In this document: in pieces, positions 30,385-42,020 of the stretch | How positions within the stretch are numbered: the stretch's first letter is position 1 | How the letters are laid out: every line of letters begins with the position of its first letter | Assembly (NCBI GenBank): GCA_021495925.1 | Contig: JAKEKT010000056.1 | Location: 181,674 to 245,673 of the forward strand | Length of the DNA: 64,000 nucleotides | Direction: 5' to 3' | Origin: Diplodia intermedia | Taxonomy: Eukaryota; Ascomycota; Dothideomycetes; Botryosphaeriales; Botryosphaeriaceae | The notes under the pieces: generated by a model | Seen by the model: only the letters and a program-made list of their open reading frames with translations | The model's database searches: none | What the model was told of the DNA's origin: nothing | Position numbers and translations under genes: made by a program

Positions 30385-33300
30385 TCACGGCCCCCCCTCC
30401 CCCTCCACAACCGCCCCCACGCCCCCCTCCGGCACAAACCCCAACCCCTCCCTCCCATCATCCGTCAACCTTCCCCACTCCAGCAACAACCGAAAGAAAT
30501 AAACCTCCATATCCTCCCTCCGCAGGGTCCTCTCCGCCCAGCGCCGTCCCTCCTCCGCAATCCTCTCCGCCTGCTTCGCCCTCCCCTCCACCACGACATC
30601 CACACCCCCAACACCCCCCTCGAACCCCGCGAAAAACGCCAACGTCGGCCACAGCCCTTGCAGCCGCGGATCGAGCGGGACGAAGTGCAGCCACGGCGTG
30701 ACGCGGCCGTGCCACCACTCGCGGAACAGCGGGTGGACTTTCAGCGGCAGGCTGCGCGAGCGGAGGAAGGCGAGGAAGCGGCCCGAGAAGCCGGCGCCGT
30801 CGGCGTCGAGGAGGTAGCGGTGGCGCCAGTGCGCCTGGAGGGGCGTCGCGTTTTTCTTTGCTTCGTCGCGGCGGCGTTTCCTGCGCGCCGAGTCGGAGAG
30901 CGATGCGAATGCGGGCGGGGAAGGCCCGAGGAAGAGGTCGCGCTCGGCGGAGCACGCGGGCTCGCCGCAGCGCGCGATGTCGCTGAAGGCGGCGTCGACG
31001 GGGATGGCGGCGCGCAGGGCCGCCGGCGCGACGGGCACGTAGCGCAGCTTGCGCTTGTAGCTGGCGACGGGGTGCGGCAGCGGCAGGACTTGCGTGTCGT
31101 TGGATAGGCTGAGTGCGTGCACCATGCGCTGCCGCGTCATGCCGTGCCAGAAGTGGGCGCCGCCGCCCGCGAAGCCTTCGGACGTGGCGCCGCGCCAGAA
31201 GAGGTCGGGCTGCTTGTCGGCGAAGGCCGGGTCGGGGTGCTCGGGCGTGGGCGCGTACGCGACGCGGTCGATGTAGTTCCACACCGAGGGGTAGATGATG
31301 TCGTTGAAGCCGGGCGCCTTGCTTTGGCTGAAGACGGGCATGAGCCGGTGGGTGCCGATGAAGGTGTTGGGCGACGTGTAGAAGCCGTGGAGGTTGGCGA
31401 GGTCGGGCTGGTGGCAGATGTCCGAGGCCAGCGTCCAGTTGGCGAAGAAGGCCCCCAGAGTGTGCGGAAGCGCGCATGAGGCGCAGAAATCTCTACGGTT
31501 CCAGATTCGTTGAGACCGCGCCGGCGAGTTGGGTGGGCAGGTGCTCGCGCCGAATTCGTCCCAGGTTGAGCGCCTGGATAGAGTCACAAAGTAATCCGCA
31601 CTGGTGGGAGTTTCTGGGAGTTTTTGCCATCCAACCTCGCGCTCTGGAGAGAAATGATTTGCCAGGTCGTTCTCCGTTTTTTCCTTGTTGATTGCGTACG
31701 CAGCGTCTGCCTTTATGGTCTCCATTTCCTCGAAAGGGACAGCCACGCGGCATTCATTGTTGAGGTTGAAAGCCAGGTCCATGTCGGGAAGCCACTGGCC
31801 AAATTTGTCGATTATTTGTACAATGCTGTCGAGCATCAGTCGTTGATTACGAGGCACGTTGGGAGCAATCCGAGCTTTGCCCTCGCGGATGAAGATTCCA
31901 CCGATGTTTTTGGAGGGGTCGGCGATGGCCTCCCACGTGCGCTGTCTGATCTCAGCCGGGCTTAGCGACCAGAACGGAAGCAAGTCGTCGTGAATCGAGT
32001 CGAAGTCATCTATAATGACCGACGAGCGACCGGTGGCATACAAATACCACGCGTCGAAATTAGGCGGGGGATGTCTTTTATACCGCGCTGTGTAGTTCAC
32101 CGCTGCCGTTTCAATCGAGAGGCTGGACGAGGCCCATTGGAGCCAGTCATCGTTTCTTTCTTTGGCACTGAACATGAGCATGTCGATTGGGTGGTATCGG
32201 ACTTCGTCATCTCCATTGTACACCAGCAGCAGCTGCAGGAAGAACAGCACACCGACGATGGGATAGAAGCCCCAGAGGTGCGAAAGCGGCTTCGGCCTGG
32301 ACAATGGGTGGGGTCCTTGACGATTTGATGACTCGGGGAGGGAATAAAAAACCAAGCTGAAGGTCATGCCGACCAGGGAAAGGACCATTCCTCCAGGAAG
32401 TGGTGGGAAGGGGTGTGAGTGGTTCCATGTGGCCATGAAGAGAGAAACTGAGGCAGCAGTGAAGAGAATTAGGACCGAGATATTCAGCATCCCAAAATGC
32501 TTAGCCTGTTTCTGTGTCAGCGGGCGATATAATCGCAGGGAAAAGATACATACAGAATGAACGGCGCATGTCATGACAAGCGATGCTTTGACCGCTAACC
32601 AGATGACGCTTGAAGTGAAGTGCAGTGGGGTGGGGCTGATCAGGCTACGTGCATAATCAGAGGCATACTGATACATGCCAGCACCGATCAACATCCAGAT
32701 GACAGCGGACAACTGGACGGGGTGAAGTTAGCACACGCGGTCGTTCTTTCTCTTCGTCAAATGACTTTTTTTCTTTCCAAAGAAGGTCAAGCGCAGGCTT
32801 GAAAGCGAGAGAGACATCACCCTCTAGAGGGAGGCTTGAGTATAAATCGTCATTCAGGTGCCTTTAAGGCTCCTTTCATGGGCAGAGAATGAAACTTACC
32901 ACGCACGCCATTCCCAGGCAATTTATTCCCCTGGATGCGGAGCGGCCAGGTCCCGGATGATATGAGTCTACTAATTGATACACTAACATAGCAAGGAAAC
33001 CATCCAGTAAAACGCCAGCAATCTGAAGCCTGGGTATCATGATGTAATCGCGGGAAATAGGAGGGCAAATATAGGTAGATTTTGCAGGCAGAGCGCGCGC
33101 GATGGCGGCAGTACAAGACCATGCGAGAAGGGCAATGGCCACCAGAGGCCTCCAGCTACTACCGGCAAGGCCGCTGAAAGCATCGCTGTACAAAGTCGTG
33201 TCCATGTCATTGTCGCTGTCGGTGTTCCGTTCACGTTGCGGACGTTGACGGCGCCGGACCAACCACCAATCGGCGACGGCAATGAATATGGGTACCAGTG

Positions 33301-33771
33301 TCTCTCGGGTGGCTTGCGAGCATTCACTGCCGGCGACAACCTGGCGCAGGATCTCGATGCGAGTGCAGAGGAGGAAGACAAGCAGGACGCATTGCAGCTT
33401 CAGGCCGGGCTTCGGACGGGGATCCTGGACGGCAGGCGGCTCGGCAGGTACAGGCGACACAGGGCGCGAGCCATGCGCATCGCCGAGGTCTGACAAAGGA
33501 ATTGGCGCATACTGCTGTTTCGGGGCGGCGGGCTTGGAGCGCAAGGGGCGCACTTTGTCGGTAAGAAGCAGAGCAACTCCGGCGACGAGCAGGACCACAA
33601 CCGAAGCGTGGACAGGACGTTGGAGCGCGATAGATCTATCGAGGGAGGCGGTGAGGTGTGCGGTGCAGGCAAGGAGCCCTCTGCGACGTGTGAGTTTCGC
33701 TATGGCTGCGCGGGGCGGAACGACAGGCGGGAACAAGCGTACGCGATCCAGAGAGCGGCTAGCCGCTCCAT
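30385..33771 (-). CDS. Polytopic glycosyltransferase family 90 (CAP10-type) protein
   Basis: Four exons: 33771-33743, 33680-32900, 32712-32554 and 32511-30385, giving 1031 residues. Exon 1 is only 29 nt; without it the frame starts only at TTG. Its splice (GTACGC...TCGCAG, 33742-33681) gives MERLAALWIAGLLACTAHL. Other introns are 32899-32713 and 32553-32512 (42 nt). The first 420 residues hold about nine hydrophobic helices. The luminal domain carries GT90 motifs such as HGFYTSPNTFIGTHRLMPVF (about 700), DLFWRGATSEG (about 760) and LLDADGAGFSGRFLAFLRS. Relatives include Cryptococcus Cap10 and xylosyltransferases; donor and acceptor here are unknown. Probably Golgi or ER. Confidence 0.86.
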
Positions 33772-34170
33772 GAGGTTGTGTTAGCCGGCAAGTATCATAT
33801 TAGACGCCGCAGCGGAGCGAGCGACAGACGGAGAAGCCGCGCGCAATGTGCGACATGGTGGTGGCCGCGTCGTCGCAGGCGGAGCCACAGCCGCGCTCGG
33901 GGCAGCCCAGGGTCCAGCCAGCCGGAGCTTATCTTATCGCCGTGGAATCTTGGCGCACTTTTTTCTCCAGCGCTGAACACCACCGCCTCTCACTGCCGCC
34001 GCGCCACAGCTCCCTTCCCGACCCCCGAGATACCCTGCGCCGCCGTGCGCTTCTCCTGGACCGACGCGACATCTCACGCTCGCGACGCGCCCCGCCCGCA
34101 TCCCGCGCATCGCCTGCGCCCTTCCTCGAATCCACCGCCCGCCGCGGACACGGCGCCGCAGCTGCCCACC
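33772..34170. promoter_or_regulatory. Divergent promoter region of the GT90 gene and KRE33
   Basis: A 399-base gap between divergent ATGs. The frame of KRE33 is open upstream through most of it, but the sequence is Arg/Pro-rich and not conserved-looking, so I treat it as 5' UTR and promoter. Confidence 0.5.
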
Positions 34171-37100
34171 ATGGTCAAGAAGGCCATTGACGCCCGCATT
34201 CCCGCCCTGATCCGCAACGGAGCCCAGGAGCGCAAGCGCAGCTTTTTCGTCGTTGTTGGAGACCACCAGAAGGACGTCATCGTCAACCTCTACCACATCC
34301 TGCTCAATGTCGACGTCAAGCTGAACAAGAGCGTGCTGTGGGCATACAAGAACAAGCTGCTGGGTTTCAGCAGCCACCGCAAGAAGCGCGAAAAGAAGAT
34401 CAAGAAGGAGATCAAGCGGGGTATCCGCGACGCCGACGAGAACGACCCCTTCGAGCTGTTCATCTCCACCCAGAACATCCGCTATGTCTACTACAAGGAG
34501 ACGGACAAGATTCTCGGAAACACCTACGGCATGTGCATTCTGCAGGATTTCGAGGCCCTCACCCCCAACCTGCTCGCGCGCACCATCGAGACTGTCGAGG
34601 GCGGAGGTTTGGTCATCCTGCTGCTCAAGGGCATGTCCAGCTTGAAGCAGCTCTACACCATGTCCATGGATGTGCACTCCCGCTACCGCACCGAGGCTCA
34701 TGGTGACGTCGTTGCCCGCTTCAACGAGCGCTTCATTCTCTCCCTCGGGAGCTGTGAGTCGTGCCTTGTGGTAGACGACGAGCTGAACGTCCTTCCCATC
34801 TCCGGTGGCAAGAACGTGCGCCAGCTGCCGCCGCCCGACCCGGAGCTGGAAGGAAAGACGCCTCAGGCGAAGGAACTGGAGGAGATCAAGGAGTCGCTTG
34901 CTGACTCTCAGCCCGTCGGCTCTCTGGTGTCCCTCGCCCGCACCGTGGACCAGGCCAAGGGTCTTTTGACGTTCATCGATGCCATCGCGGAGAAGACGCT
35001 CCAAAGCACCGTGACCCTGACTGCTGCCAGAGGTCGTGGTAAGTCTGCCGCGCTCGGCGTCGCCGTTGCCGCTGCCGTTGCCCACGGCTACAGCAACATT
35101 TTCATCACCGCCCCGAGCCCCGAGAACTTGAAGACGTTCTTCGAGTTCGTCTTCAAGGGTTTTGACGCGCTGGAATACATGGACCACGTCGACTACTCCA
35201 TCATCCAGTCCACGAACCCCGATTTCAACAAGGCCATCGTCCGCGTCAACGTGCATCGCCAGCACAGGCAGACCATCCAGTACATCCAGCCGCAGGATGC
35301 CCATGTCCTGGGCCAGGCCGAACTGTTGGTCATTGATGAGGCCGCAGCTATTCCACTGCCTTTGGTCCAGAAGTTGATGGGTCCTTATTTGGTTTTCATG
35401 GCATCGACAATCAACGGTTACGAGGGAACTGGACGGTCGCTCTCTCTTAAGCTCATCCAAAAGCTGAGGGAGCAATCTCGGGGTGGCTCCAAGAAAGGCG
35501 CCGACCAAGTGATTGCCGACCGCTCGACTGGCAAGGAAGCGAAGAATGGATCGGATTCTGTCGCAGGTGGCCGTTCGCTCCGCGAGATCACTCTCGCCGA
35601 ATCCATCAGATACGCACCGGGCGATGCTGTGGAGAAGTGGATGAACAAGCTACTTTGCCTCGACGCAACTCTCCCCCGTTCAAGGATGAATACCCAGGGA
35701 TGCCCCGACCCATCCCAGTGCCAGCTTTTGCACGTTAACCGAGATACCCTGTTTTCCTTCCACCCTGTTTCTGAAAAGTTCCTGCAGCAGATGATGGCCC
35801 TTTACGTGGCAAGCCACTACAAGAACTCTCCTAATGACCTGCAACTCATGTCGGATGCCCCGGCTCACCAACTGTTCGCCCTGGTTCCTCCCGTCGACGA
35901 AGGCAGTAACAAGCTCCCGGAGCCTCTTTGCGTCATCCAAGTTGCTATGGAGGGTCAGATTAGCCGAGAGAGTGTCCTGAGCAGCTTGAGCAGGGGCCAG
36001 AGGGCCGGTGGTGATCTTATTCCTTGGCTCGTCAGCCAGCAATTCCAGGACGATGAGTTTGCCGGTCTTTCGGGTGCCCGTGTCGTTCGCATTGCTACCA
36101 ACCCCGACTACATCGGCATGGGTTACGGTCGCAAGGCCATCGAACTCCTCACCGATTTCTACCAAGGCAAATTCACCAGCCTGTCTGAGGTCGACCTTGC
36201 TGAGGAGGAGACGATGGTTCGTGTGACGGACGAGGAGTTGGAGGAGTCAAATCTTCTGCAAGACAACGTGAAGGTTCGCGATATCACAGCAATGCCGCCC
36301 CTTTTCGCTCGTCTGTCTGAGAGGAAGCCCCCGGCACTCGACTGGATGGGTGTGAGCTACGGTCTTACCAAGGAGCTCCAAAGATTCTGGAAGCGCTCCT
36401 CCTTCGTGCCCGTCTACCTCCGCCAGACCGCCAACGACCTCACCGGCGAACACACCTGCGTCATGCTGCGCACCCTCGAGACCCAAACCAACGCGGACCC
36501 CAGCTGGCTCGGCGCCTTCTCGCGCGACTTCCAACGCCGCTTCCTCTCCCTCCTCTCCTACCAATTCCGCAGCTTCGAGTCCCCCGTCGCCCTCAGCATC
36601 AACGAAGCCGCCTCATCCGGCATCAAGTTCGACACGTCGACGGCGACGAAGCCGCTCACCAAAGCCGAACTGGACGGCATCTTCTCGCCCTTCGACCTCA
36701 AGCGCCTCGACAGCTACGCCAACAACATGCTCGACTACCACGTCATCCTCGACATGCTGCCCACGATCGCGTCGCTATACTTCCTCGGCCGCCTCGGCCC
36801 CGGCGTCAAGCTCTCCGGGCTGCAGACGGCGCTGCTGCTCGCCATCGGCCTGCAGCGCCGCATGCTCGAGGACGTCGGCAGGGAGCTCGACCTCAACAGC
36901 TCGCAGATCCTGGCCATGTTCATCAAGACGATGCGCAAGATCTCGGCGCACTTCCGCGGCTTGGTCGAGGGCGCCGTCGCGGAGGAGTTGCCGGACGCGC
37001 CCGAGGAAGAGGAAAGGGAGGACGCTCACCATGATGCCGGCGCGGCGGCGACGAGGAAGTTCCAGCCGCTTGCGCAGAGCTTGGGGGATGAGCTCGAGGA

Positions 37101-37463
37101 AGAGGCGGACGAGGTGAGGCGCGCGGAGAGGGAGCGGATGAGGAGCATGATCGATGCGTTGCCGTTGGATAAGTAAGTTTCGGCAACATCCTGCTTCCCT
37201 CTTGGAATTTTCCCTAACTTTTGATCTTTTTTTTTTCTTTCCGCAGGTACGCCATGGCGTCGAACGACGCGCACGACTGGACGGAGGCCGAGAAGCAGGT
37301 CTCGAAGGCGGCGCGCGACGGAAGGAAGAGCACGACGGTCAGCGTGAAGGCGAAGAATGGAGGGGGGGCGTCGAAGCGGAAGGCGGGCGAGGCGGTCGAG
37401 GAGGCGTTGAAGGAGGCGGAGGCGTCGAAAGAGAAGAAGGGGAAGAAGGGGAAGCATCGGTGA
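34171..37463 (+). CDS. KRE33: KRE33/NAT10 RNA cytidine acetyltransferase
   Basis: This nucleolar enzyme makes N4-acetylcytidine in 18S rRNA and in tRNA (with Tan1) and is needed for small-subunit biogenesis. Exon 1 is 34171-37172, the intron 37173-37246 (GTAAGT, branch CTAAC, CCGCAG) and exon 2 37247-37463, giving 1072 residues, normal for the family. ATG 34171 (ACCATGG context, MVKKAIDARIPALIRNG) matches the conserved start. The RecD-like helicase part has the P-loop AARGRGKSAALG (about 287-298) and LLVIDEAAAIPLPLV. The GNAT part has RVVRIATNPDYIGMGYGRKA (about 637-656). The C-terminal exon is Lys-rich, as in nucleolar proteins. Confidence 0.96.
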
Positions 37464-38379
37464 GGTGCTCTGATGCTGTTTGAGGGGGTGGGGCGGGTGA
37501 AGGTAATGGATGGCATTGGGATTTGGCGTTGTTGGCTTGTTCGATTTTTTTTCGCTTTGTGAGAAGAAAAAAAAGTTGGGATGGGGATGGTGTAGATTGT
37601 GTGGGGCTTTTGGCTGCATTTGCGGTACGTCGACCGCGTGGGAGAGAAAAATGTTCAGGTGGTTGAAATGTTCGAGAAAGTCACCTTATCTGGGGTCGTT
37701 TTGAGGATTGCTGTGGGCTTTGTGGTTGGTTGGTCCCCGATGGATGTGCAAGGACTTGTGCTGACACTGCTTCAGCGTCCGAATCAGCGTCGGCCGCTCG
37801 GAACGACGTTTACTTGCAAGCTTGTAGGCCTAAGATGTCCTGTTACTGCTTAGCAACAACCGATTCTCGATCTTTCGTAGTTCAAAGGTGTAGCTATGCC
37901 TGGTTCAGAGCGACAACAGAACATTTCCACCATTTTTGTCCAACGTGACACTCAGCTAGGAATAGCCGGTCAATGAAGCAATTCGGTGACCTATATCACG
38001 GCGTTACGGAACTGTTACAATCAAGCTACCTGGTCCTGGATAATGGAAGAGCGGTAACCTCTCGCTTCTTCCCGTCCCTTTACCCGCGCAGAGCCGCCTC
38101 AAGCTCGTCCTCTTTTGGCGCCGGATAAATCCATGGCAGGCTAATTCGGGTAAAGAGGGCGTCCTCCCCCGCGGCGACCCCACGTTTATAATAGAACATC
38201 ACAGGCGGCAAGTCACATTCAAACGGATAGTAAACGACCTTCGGATCGATCGAGTACCAGAAAGGCCTACTACCTCTCCAACGCATCCGCTCCAATCCCA
38301 GAAACACCACCACAAACCGCAAATCAAAAAAAGAACCCCATCTCCCCAGAGTAAAAGGTCAACAACACCAAAAAAAACC
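37464..38379. other. Intergenic region between KRE33 and the GH43 gene
   Basis: It holds the 3' end of KRE33, the GH43 promoter and one small minus-strand frame (38080-38286, listed separately). No repeat is evident apart from short T and A runs near 37540-37575. Confidence 0.4.
38080..38286 (-). CDS. Possible small gene or exon fragment, 68 residues
   Basis: An ATG at 38286 opens a 68-codon frame to TAA at 38080. The product is rich in aromatic residues and Pro (for example GSRPFWYSIDPKVVYYPFE and LFTRISLPWIYPAPKEDELE), which is unlike a random frame. It sits 93 bp upstream of the GH43 start on the opposite strand, so it would share its promoter region. It may be a relic of a longer gene. 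No family recognised. Confidence 0.3.
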   Translation of the reverse strand: MRWRGSRPFWYSIDPKVVYYPFECDLPPVMFYYKRGVAAGEDALFTRISLPWIYPAPKEDELEAALRG

Positions 38380-39420
38380 ATGGCATCCCCACCCCTCGTC
38401 ACGCACATCTACACCGCCGACCCCTCCGCCCACGTCTTCAACGGCACGCTCTACATCTACCCCTCGCACGACCGCGAAACCGCCATCGCCTCCAACGACA
38501 ACGGCGACCAATACGACATGACCGACTACCACGTCCTCTCCCTCTCCTCCCCCCCACCACCACGCACCACCACAACCACCCCCTCCTCCCTCCCCCCCGC
38601 CACCGACCACGGCATCGCCCTCGCAGCACCCCAGATCCCCTGGGCCTCCAAACAGCTCTGGGCCCCCGACGCCGCCGCAAAGGACGGCAAGTACTTCCTG
38701 TACTTCCCCGCGCGCGACACCGCCGGCGTCTTCCGCATCGGCGTCGCGGTGGCGGACGCCCCGACCGGCCCGTTCGCGCCGCGGCCGCGCCCGATACGTG
38801 GCAGTTACAGCATCGATCCAGCCGCGTTTGTGGATCCGGACGGCGACGGCGCAGGGACCGCGTATCTGTATTTCGGCGGGCTGTGGGGCGGGCAGTTGCA
38901 GTGCTGGGACGAGGGGGGGGAGGTGTTTGATCGGGCGATGGAGGGGGGGCAGCAGGAGCCGCGGGGGGAGGGGGTGAGGGCGTTGGGGCCGCGGGTCGGG
39001 GTGTTGGGGGGGGATATGCTGGAGTTTGAGGGGGGGACGGGGACGAGGGAGGTGTTGGTGCTGGATGAAGCGGGGGCGCCGCTGATGGCGGATGATCATG
39101 ACAGGAGGTTCTTCGAGGCGGCGTGGGTGCATAAGTATCGAGGCACGTACTATCTGTCGTACAGCACCGGCGATACGCATTTCTTGGTGTACGCGACGGG
39201 GGAGTCGCCGCTGGGCCCGTTTACGTACAGGGGGAGGTTGTTGGAGCCCGTGCTGGGGTGGACGACGCATCATTCGATTGTGGAGTGGGAGGGGAGGTGG
39301 TGGTTGTTTTATCATGATTGCGAGTTGTCGGGCGGGGTGGACCATTTGAGGTGTGTGAAGATGAGGGAGATTTTTTATGATGACGAGGGGAGGATTGGGC
39401 TGGAGCCGCCGTCGCAGTGA
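38380..39420 (+). CDS. Glycoside hydrolase family 43 (xylosidase/arabinofuranosidase type), no signal peptide
   Basis: Single exon, 346 residues. It begins MASPPLVTHIYTADPSAHVF, where Asp14 fits the catalytic base of the five-bladed GH43 propeller. SIDPAAFVDPDGDG near residue 147 fits the second conserved Asp, and RRFFEAAWVHKYRGTYYLSY near 242-261 holds the Glu expected as general acid. ETAIASNDNGDQYDM and YATGESPLGPFTYRGRL are also typical. No N-terminal signal peptide is seen, so the enzyme may be intracellular and act on imported oligosaccharides (inference). The gene is extremely G/C-skewed, which leaves a long false frame on the opposite strand. Exact substrate cannot be told from sequence. 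Confidence 0.88.
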   Translation: MASPPLVTHIYTADPSAHVFNGTLYIYPSHDRETAIASNDNGDQYDMTDYHVLSLSSPPPPRTTTTTPSSLPPATDHGIALAAPQIPWASKQLWAPDAAAKDGKYFLYFPARDTAGVFRIGVAVADAPTGPFAPRPRPIRGSYSIDPAAFVDPDGDGAGTAYLYFGGLWGGQLQCWDEGGEVFDRAMEGGQQEPRGEGVRALGPRVGVLGGDMLEFEGGTGTREVLVLDEAGAPLMADDHDRRFFEAAWVHKYRGTYYLSYSTGDTHFLVYATGESPLGPFTYRGRLLEPVLGWTTHHSIVEWEGRWWLFYHDCELSGGVDHLRCVKMREIFYDDEGRIGLEPPSQ

Positions 39421-40691
39421 GGGGGGGTGGGCTGCTACTGGAATCTTGGGGGAGGGGTTTCGCGCTGTATGCGAACGCTCACGTGGTAGTCGGTGTTTTG
39501 CGGTTTGTCGGTTGTTTGGGGGACGAGGACGATCTCGAGTCCCCTTTGTGAGATGAAAAGGTTGTTCATGGACTACCTTTAGCATTCGAAGCCATTGTTT
39601 CCACCGTCGCCTTTGTTAGCCTGATCTCCATCGGATAGGCGAGTGCCTCGCCACGCTCCACGACATGATTACCGAAAGTGCTCGAGGCAGAATTGGGATT
39701 GACAGTGCAAATCATTGTGTGAAGTTTCAGTTGTTTTCAGATTACCGGGTGTTGATCGTCCCATCCATTTTCTGCAGTGACACGTCCGTCAACGTCGACA
39801 TTTTTTGGGCTCGTCTGGACCGTGAGCCAAGCGATGGAGGCGTTTTAAGGCCTGTCCGCCTCGGTCGCCGGGTCGTCGTCCGGCGTAAGACCAGAGGGGC
39901 GCCCCTGCATTGTGGCTCCTGCGCTGCCTGTCCCCGGATCGTCAGCCGAATCAGCCACACAGATTCGGCGCATGAACGGTCGTCGCACGCATGCAGAAGG
40001 TTGCACCGGCCATGTGAAGCAGTTGAAGGTTGAGCCCGAAACTTACCACTCCTCGGGGTATGTTACTCTCTGATCCCGACAAGGTTGATGCTGAAGCCGA
40101 GCAGACATTGCTCTTTTGCGTGCATAGTAAATGTGAATGCAGCAGAGGCTTACGACTAAAATTAAGCTTAGGCAGGATAAGCGATCTTCATGAGGGTGCC
40201 ATCCGCGTCGAAGCCATGCGACCGCACATGCTCAGTCCATGGCGTTAACAGCAGTTCTATCGTGCAGATCGAAGCATGAGGTCAACTAGAAGCGAGCGAG
40301 CGTTGCAGCACGTCGATTGTAAAACAAGGTTGTCGATCTGGTGGTGGATTAGCCCGAGCGCCTAGAGCGTGGCGCGTCCTTCACCACTGTCACACGTATG
40401 AAACGGCTTGCCATTGGCTGTTTTGCATCGCCGGCCGACGCATGTGAGACGAATGCGGACGAAGGCGGTCCGGATCGGCGGTCGATGGAAAGTGGAAACG
40501 GGCTGCCGCTGTTGAATATTCGCGACAGCACAGCCCCTGTTTGATCCGCTTTCTCTGCGCTTCATGGATAAAACTGTTCGCACCCGCTCCGGTGCGACGA
40601 TCGGATTTCACTCACTGTAAACTCAATGGAATGAGATAATTGCTGTTGTCACTTGGACCACCCAAATGGATCCCTGGTTGGGCCCTGCGGT
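39421..40691. other. Intergenic region, 1.3 kb, no gene seen
   Basis: Mixed composition, several short random frames on both strands, no repeat or RNA gene recognised. It includes the 3' flank of GH43 and the promoter of the rhodopsin-domain gene. Confidence 0.4.
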
Positions 40692-42020
40692 ATGGATAGC
40701 CTCATACCACCCACCCTACACTTGGCTACATGCGCTGACACAACCATGAAGGACGCCTCAAAGTCGCGAACCGGGGAAGTCCTCGTCGGCAACATCGTCC
40801 CCCAAATCATCGCCTCCTTCTTCGTCATCGCGCGCATAATCTCCAAAGCCTGCATCCGGCGAAAATGGGGCGCCGACGACACCATGCTGTGCATAGCATG
40901 GGTAAGCCATCCCCAACGAACACTCCCACCTCCTCCCCACACGCTAACAAAAACCTCCAAACAGTCGACCTCCATCGTCCTCACCACCCTCTCCTGCGCC
41001 CTCACCGCCTACGGCGCCGGCATCCACGCCGCCGAGCTCCCCGCCCAGGCACTCGACACAAACCTCAAACTGCAATACGCCTCGCTCCTCATCTACATCC
41101 TCACGCTGTCCCTCACCAAAATCGCCATCTGCCTCTTCTACCTCGACATCTTCGCGGACCCGCTCAACCGCCGCCTCGCCCAGGCCGCCCTCGCCTACAT
41201 CGTCGCCTACACGCTCCCGCTGCTCGCCCTGTCCATCTTCCAGTGCGCCCCCATCGCCGCGTACTGGGACAAGTCCCTCGCCGCGGACCCGGCCGCCCGC
41301 TGCGTCCCCATGCACCCCCACTTCTGGGCCTGCGCGGTCTGCAACATGCTCGCGGACGCGTGGCTCGCGGCGCAGGTCGTCCCGAACATCGTGCCGTTGC
41401 AGATCCCCCGCCGGCAGAAAGTCGCGCTGCTGGGCGTCGTGTCGCTCGGGTGGCTGGTGCTGGCGGCCAGCGTCGTCCGCATCGTACGCATCCGCGCGAT
41501 TCCGGACGGTAGCGATTTCACGTGGGCCAGCTACGATGTCACGATTTGGTCGGCTGTAGAGGTCGATGCCGGGCTCGTGTGCGTGGCAGCGCCCGCGGCG
41601 AAGCCGCTGGTGAAGTGGTTCGCGCCGGGGTGGTTGAGGGCGGGGGAGGACGGGGGGGAGGAGGGGGAGGGGACGCGGATGGCGGAGATGCGGTTGGGGA
41701 ATCTGGAGGAGGCGACGAGGATGGGGGATGGGGGGGAGGGGGAAAAGGCGAAGGCGGAGGAGAACGGGGTGGGGTGGGGGTATGTCGGGGGCTTGGTCAG
41801 GTCGCTGTCGGGGAAGAAGAAGAGGGGCTCGCTGGCGAGCACTGGTAGTGCCGGTAGTGTCGGCTTGGGCGACATCACGAAGGAGGTGGATTTTCGGATC
41901 GAGACGTCCGAACGCGACTTGGAGCAGGGCTCGTCGCCGAGGATCAGTTTGGCCGGGTTCAGAGGCGGCGTGTCGGGCTGGCGGAGTAGCTGGAGGCCGG
42001 TTTTTATGACGAAAATGTGA
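40692..42020 (+). CDS. Fungal rhodopsin-domain integral membrane protein (SAT4 family), first copy
   Basis: Exon 1 is 40692-40901, the intron 40902-40964 (GTAAGC, branch CTAAC, AACAG, 63 nt in frame) and exon 2 40965-42020, giving 421 residues. I start at ATG 40692 (MDSLIPPTLHLATCADTTM); the open frame before it has only TTG. Seven hydrophobic helices follow, with the family signature RKWGADDTMLCIAW after helix 2, FYLDIFADPLNRRLAQ after helix 4, FQCAPIAAYWD and the DVTIWSAVEVDAGLVCVAAP block at helix 7. The long C-terminal tail is polar and Gly/Glu-rich. These proteins lack the retinal lysine of true rhodopsins and their role is unknown. Confidence 0.88.
   Translation: MDSLIPPTLHLATCADTTMKDASKSRTGEVLVGNIVPQIIASFFVIARIISKACIRRKWGADDTMLCIAWVSHPQRTLPPPPHTLTKTSKQSTSIVLTTLSCALTAYGAGIHAAELPAQALDTNLKLQYASLLIYILTLSLTKIAICLFYLDIFADPLNRRLAQAALAYIVAYTLPLLALSIFQCAPIAAYWDKSLAADPAARCVPMHPHFWACAVCNMLADAWLAAQVVPNIVPLQIPRRQKVALLGVVSLGWLVLAASVVRIVRIRAIPDGSDFTWASYDVTIWSAVEVDAGLVCVAAPAAKPLVKWFAPGWLRAGEDGGEEGEGTRMAEMRLGNLEEATRMGDGGEGEKAKAEENGVGWGYVGGLVRSLSGKKKRGSLASTGSAGSVGLGDITKEVDFRIETSERDLEQGSSPRISLAGFRGGVSGWRSSWRPVFMTKM

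Noticed and set aside
33934..35508. 524-codon minus-strand frame over the 5' half of KRE33
   Set aside because: It is antisense to a highly conserved protein. The openness follows from C-ending codons on the coding strand. No motif.
38359..39585. 408-codon minus-strand frame across the GH43 gene
   Set aside because: Shadow of a strongly skewed coding sequence; the product is Pro/Arg/His-rich and low in complexity.
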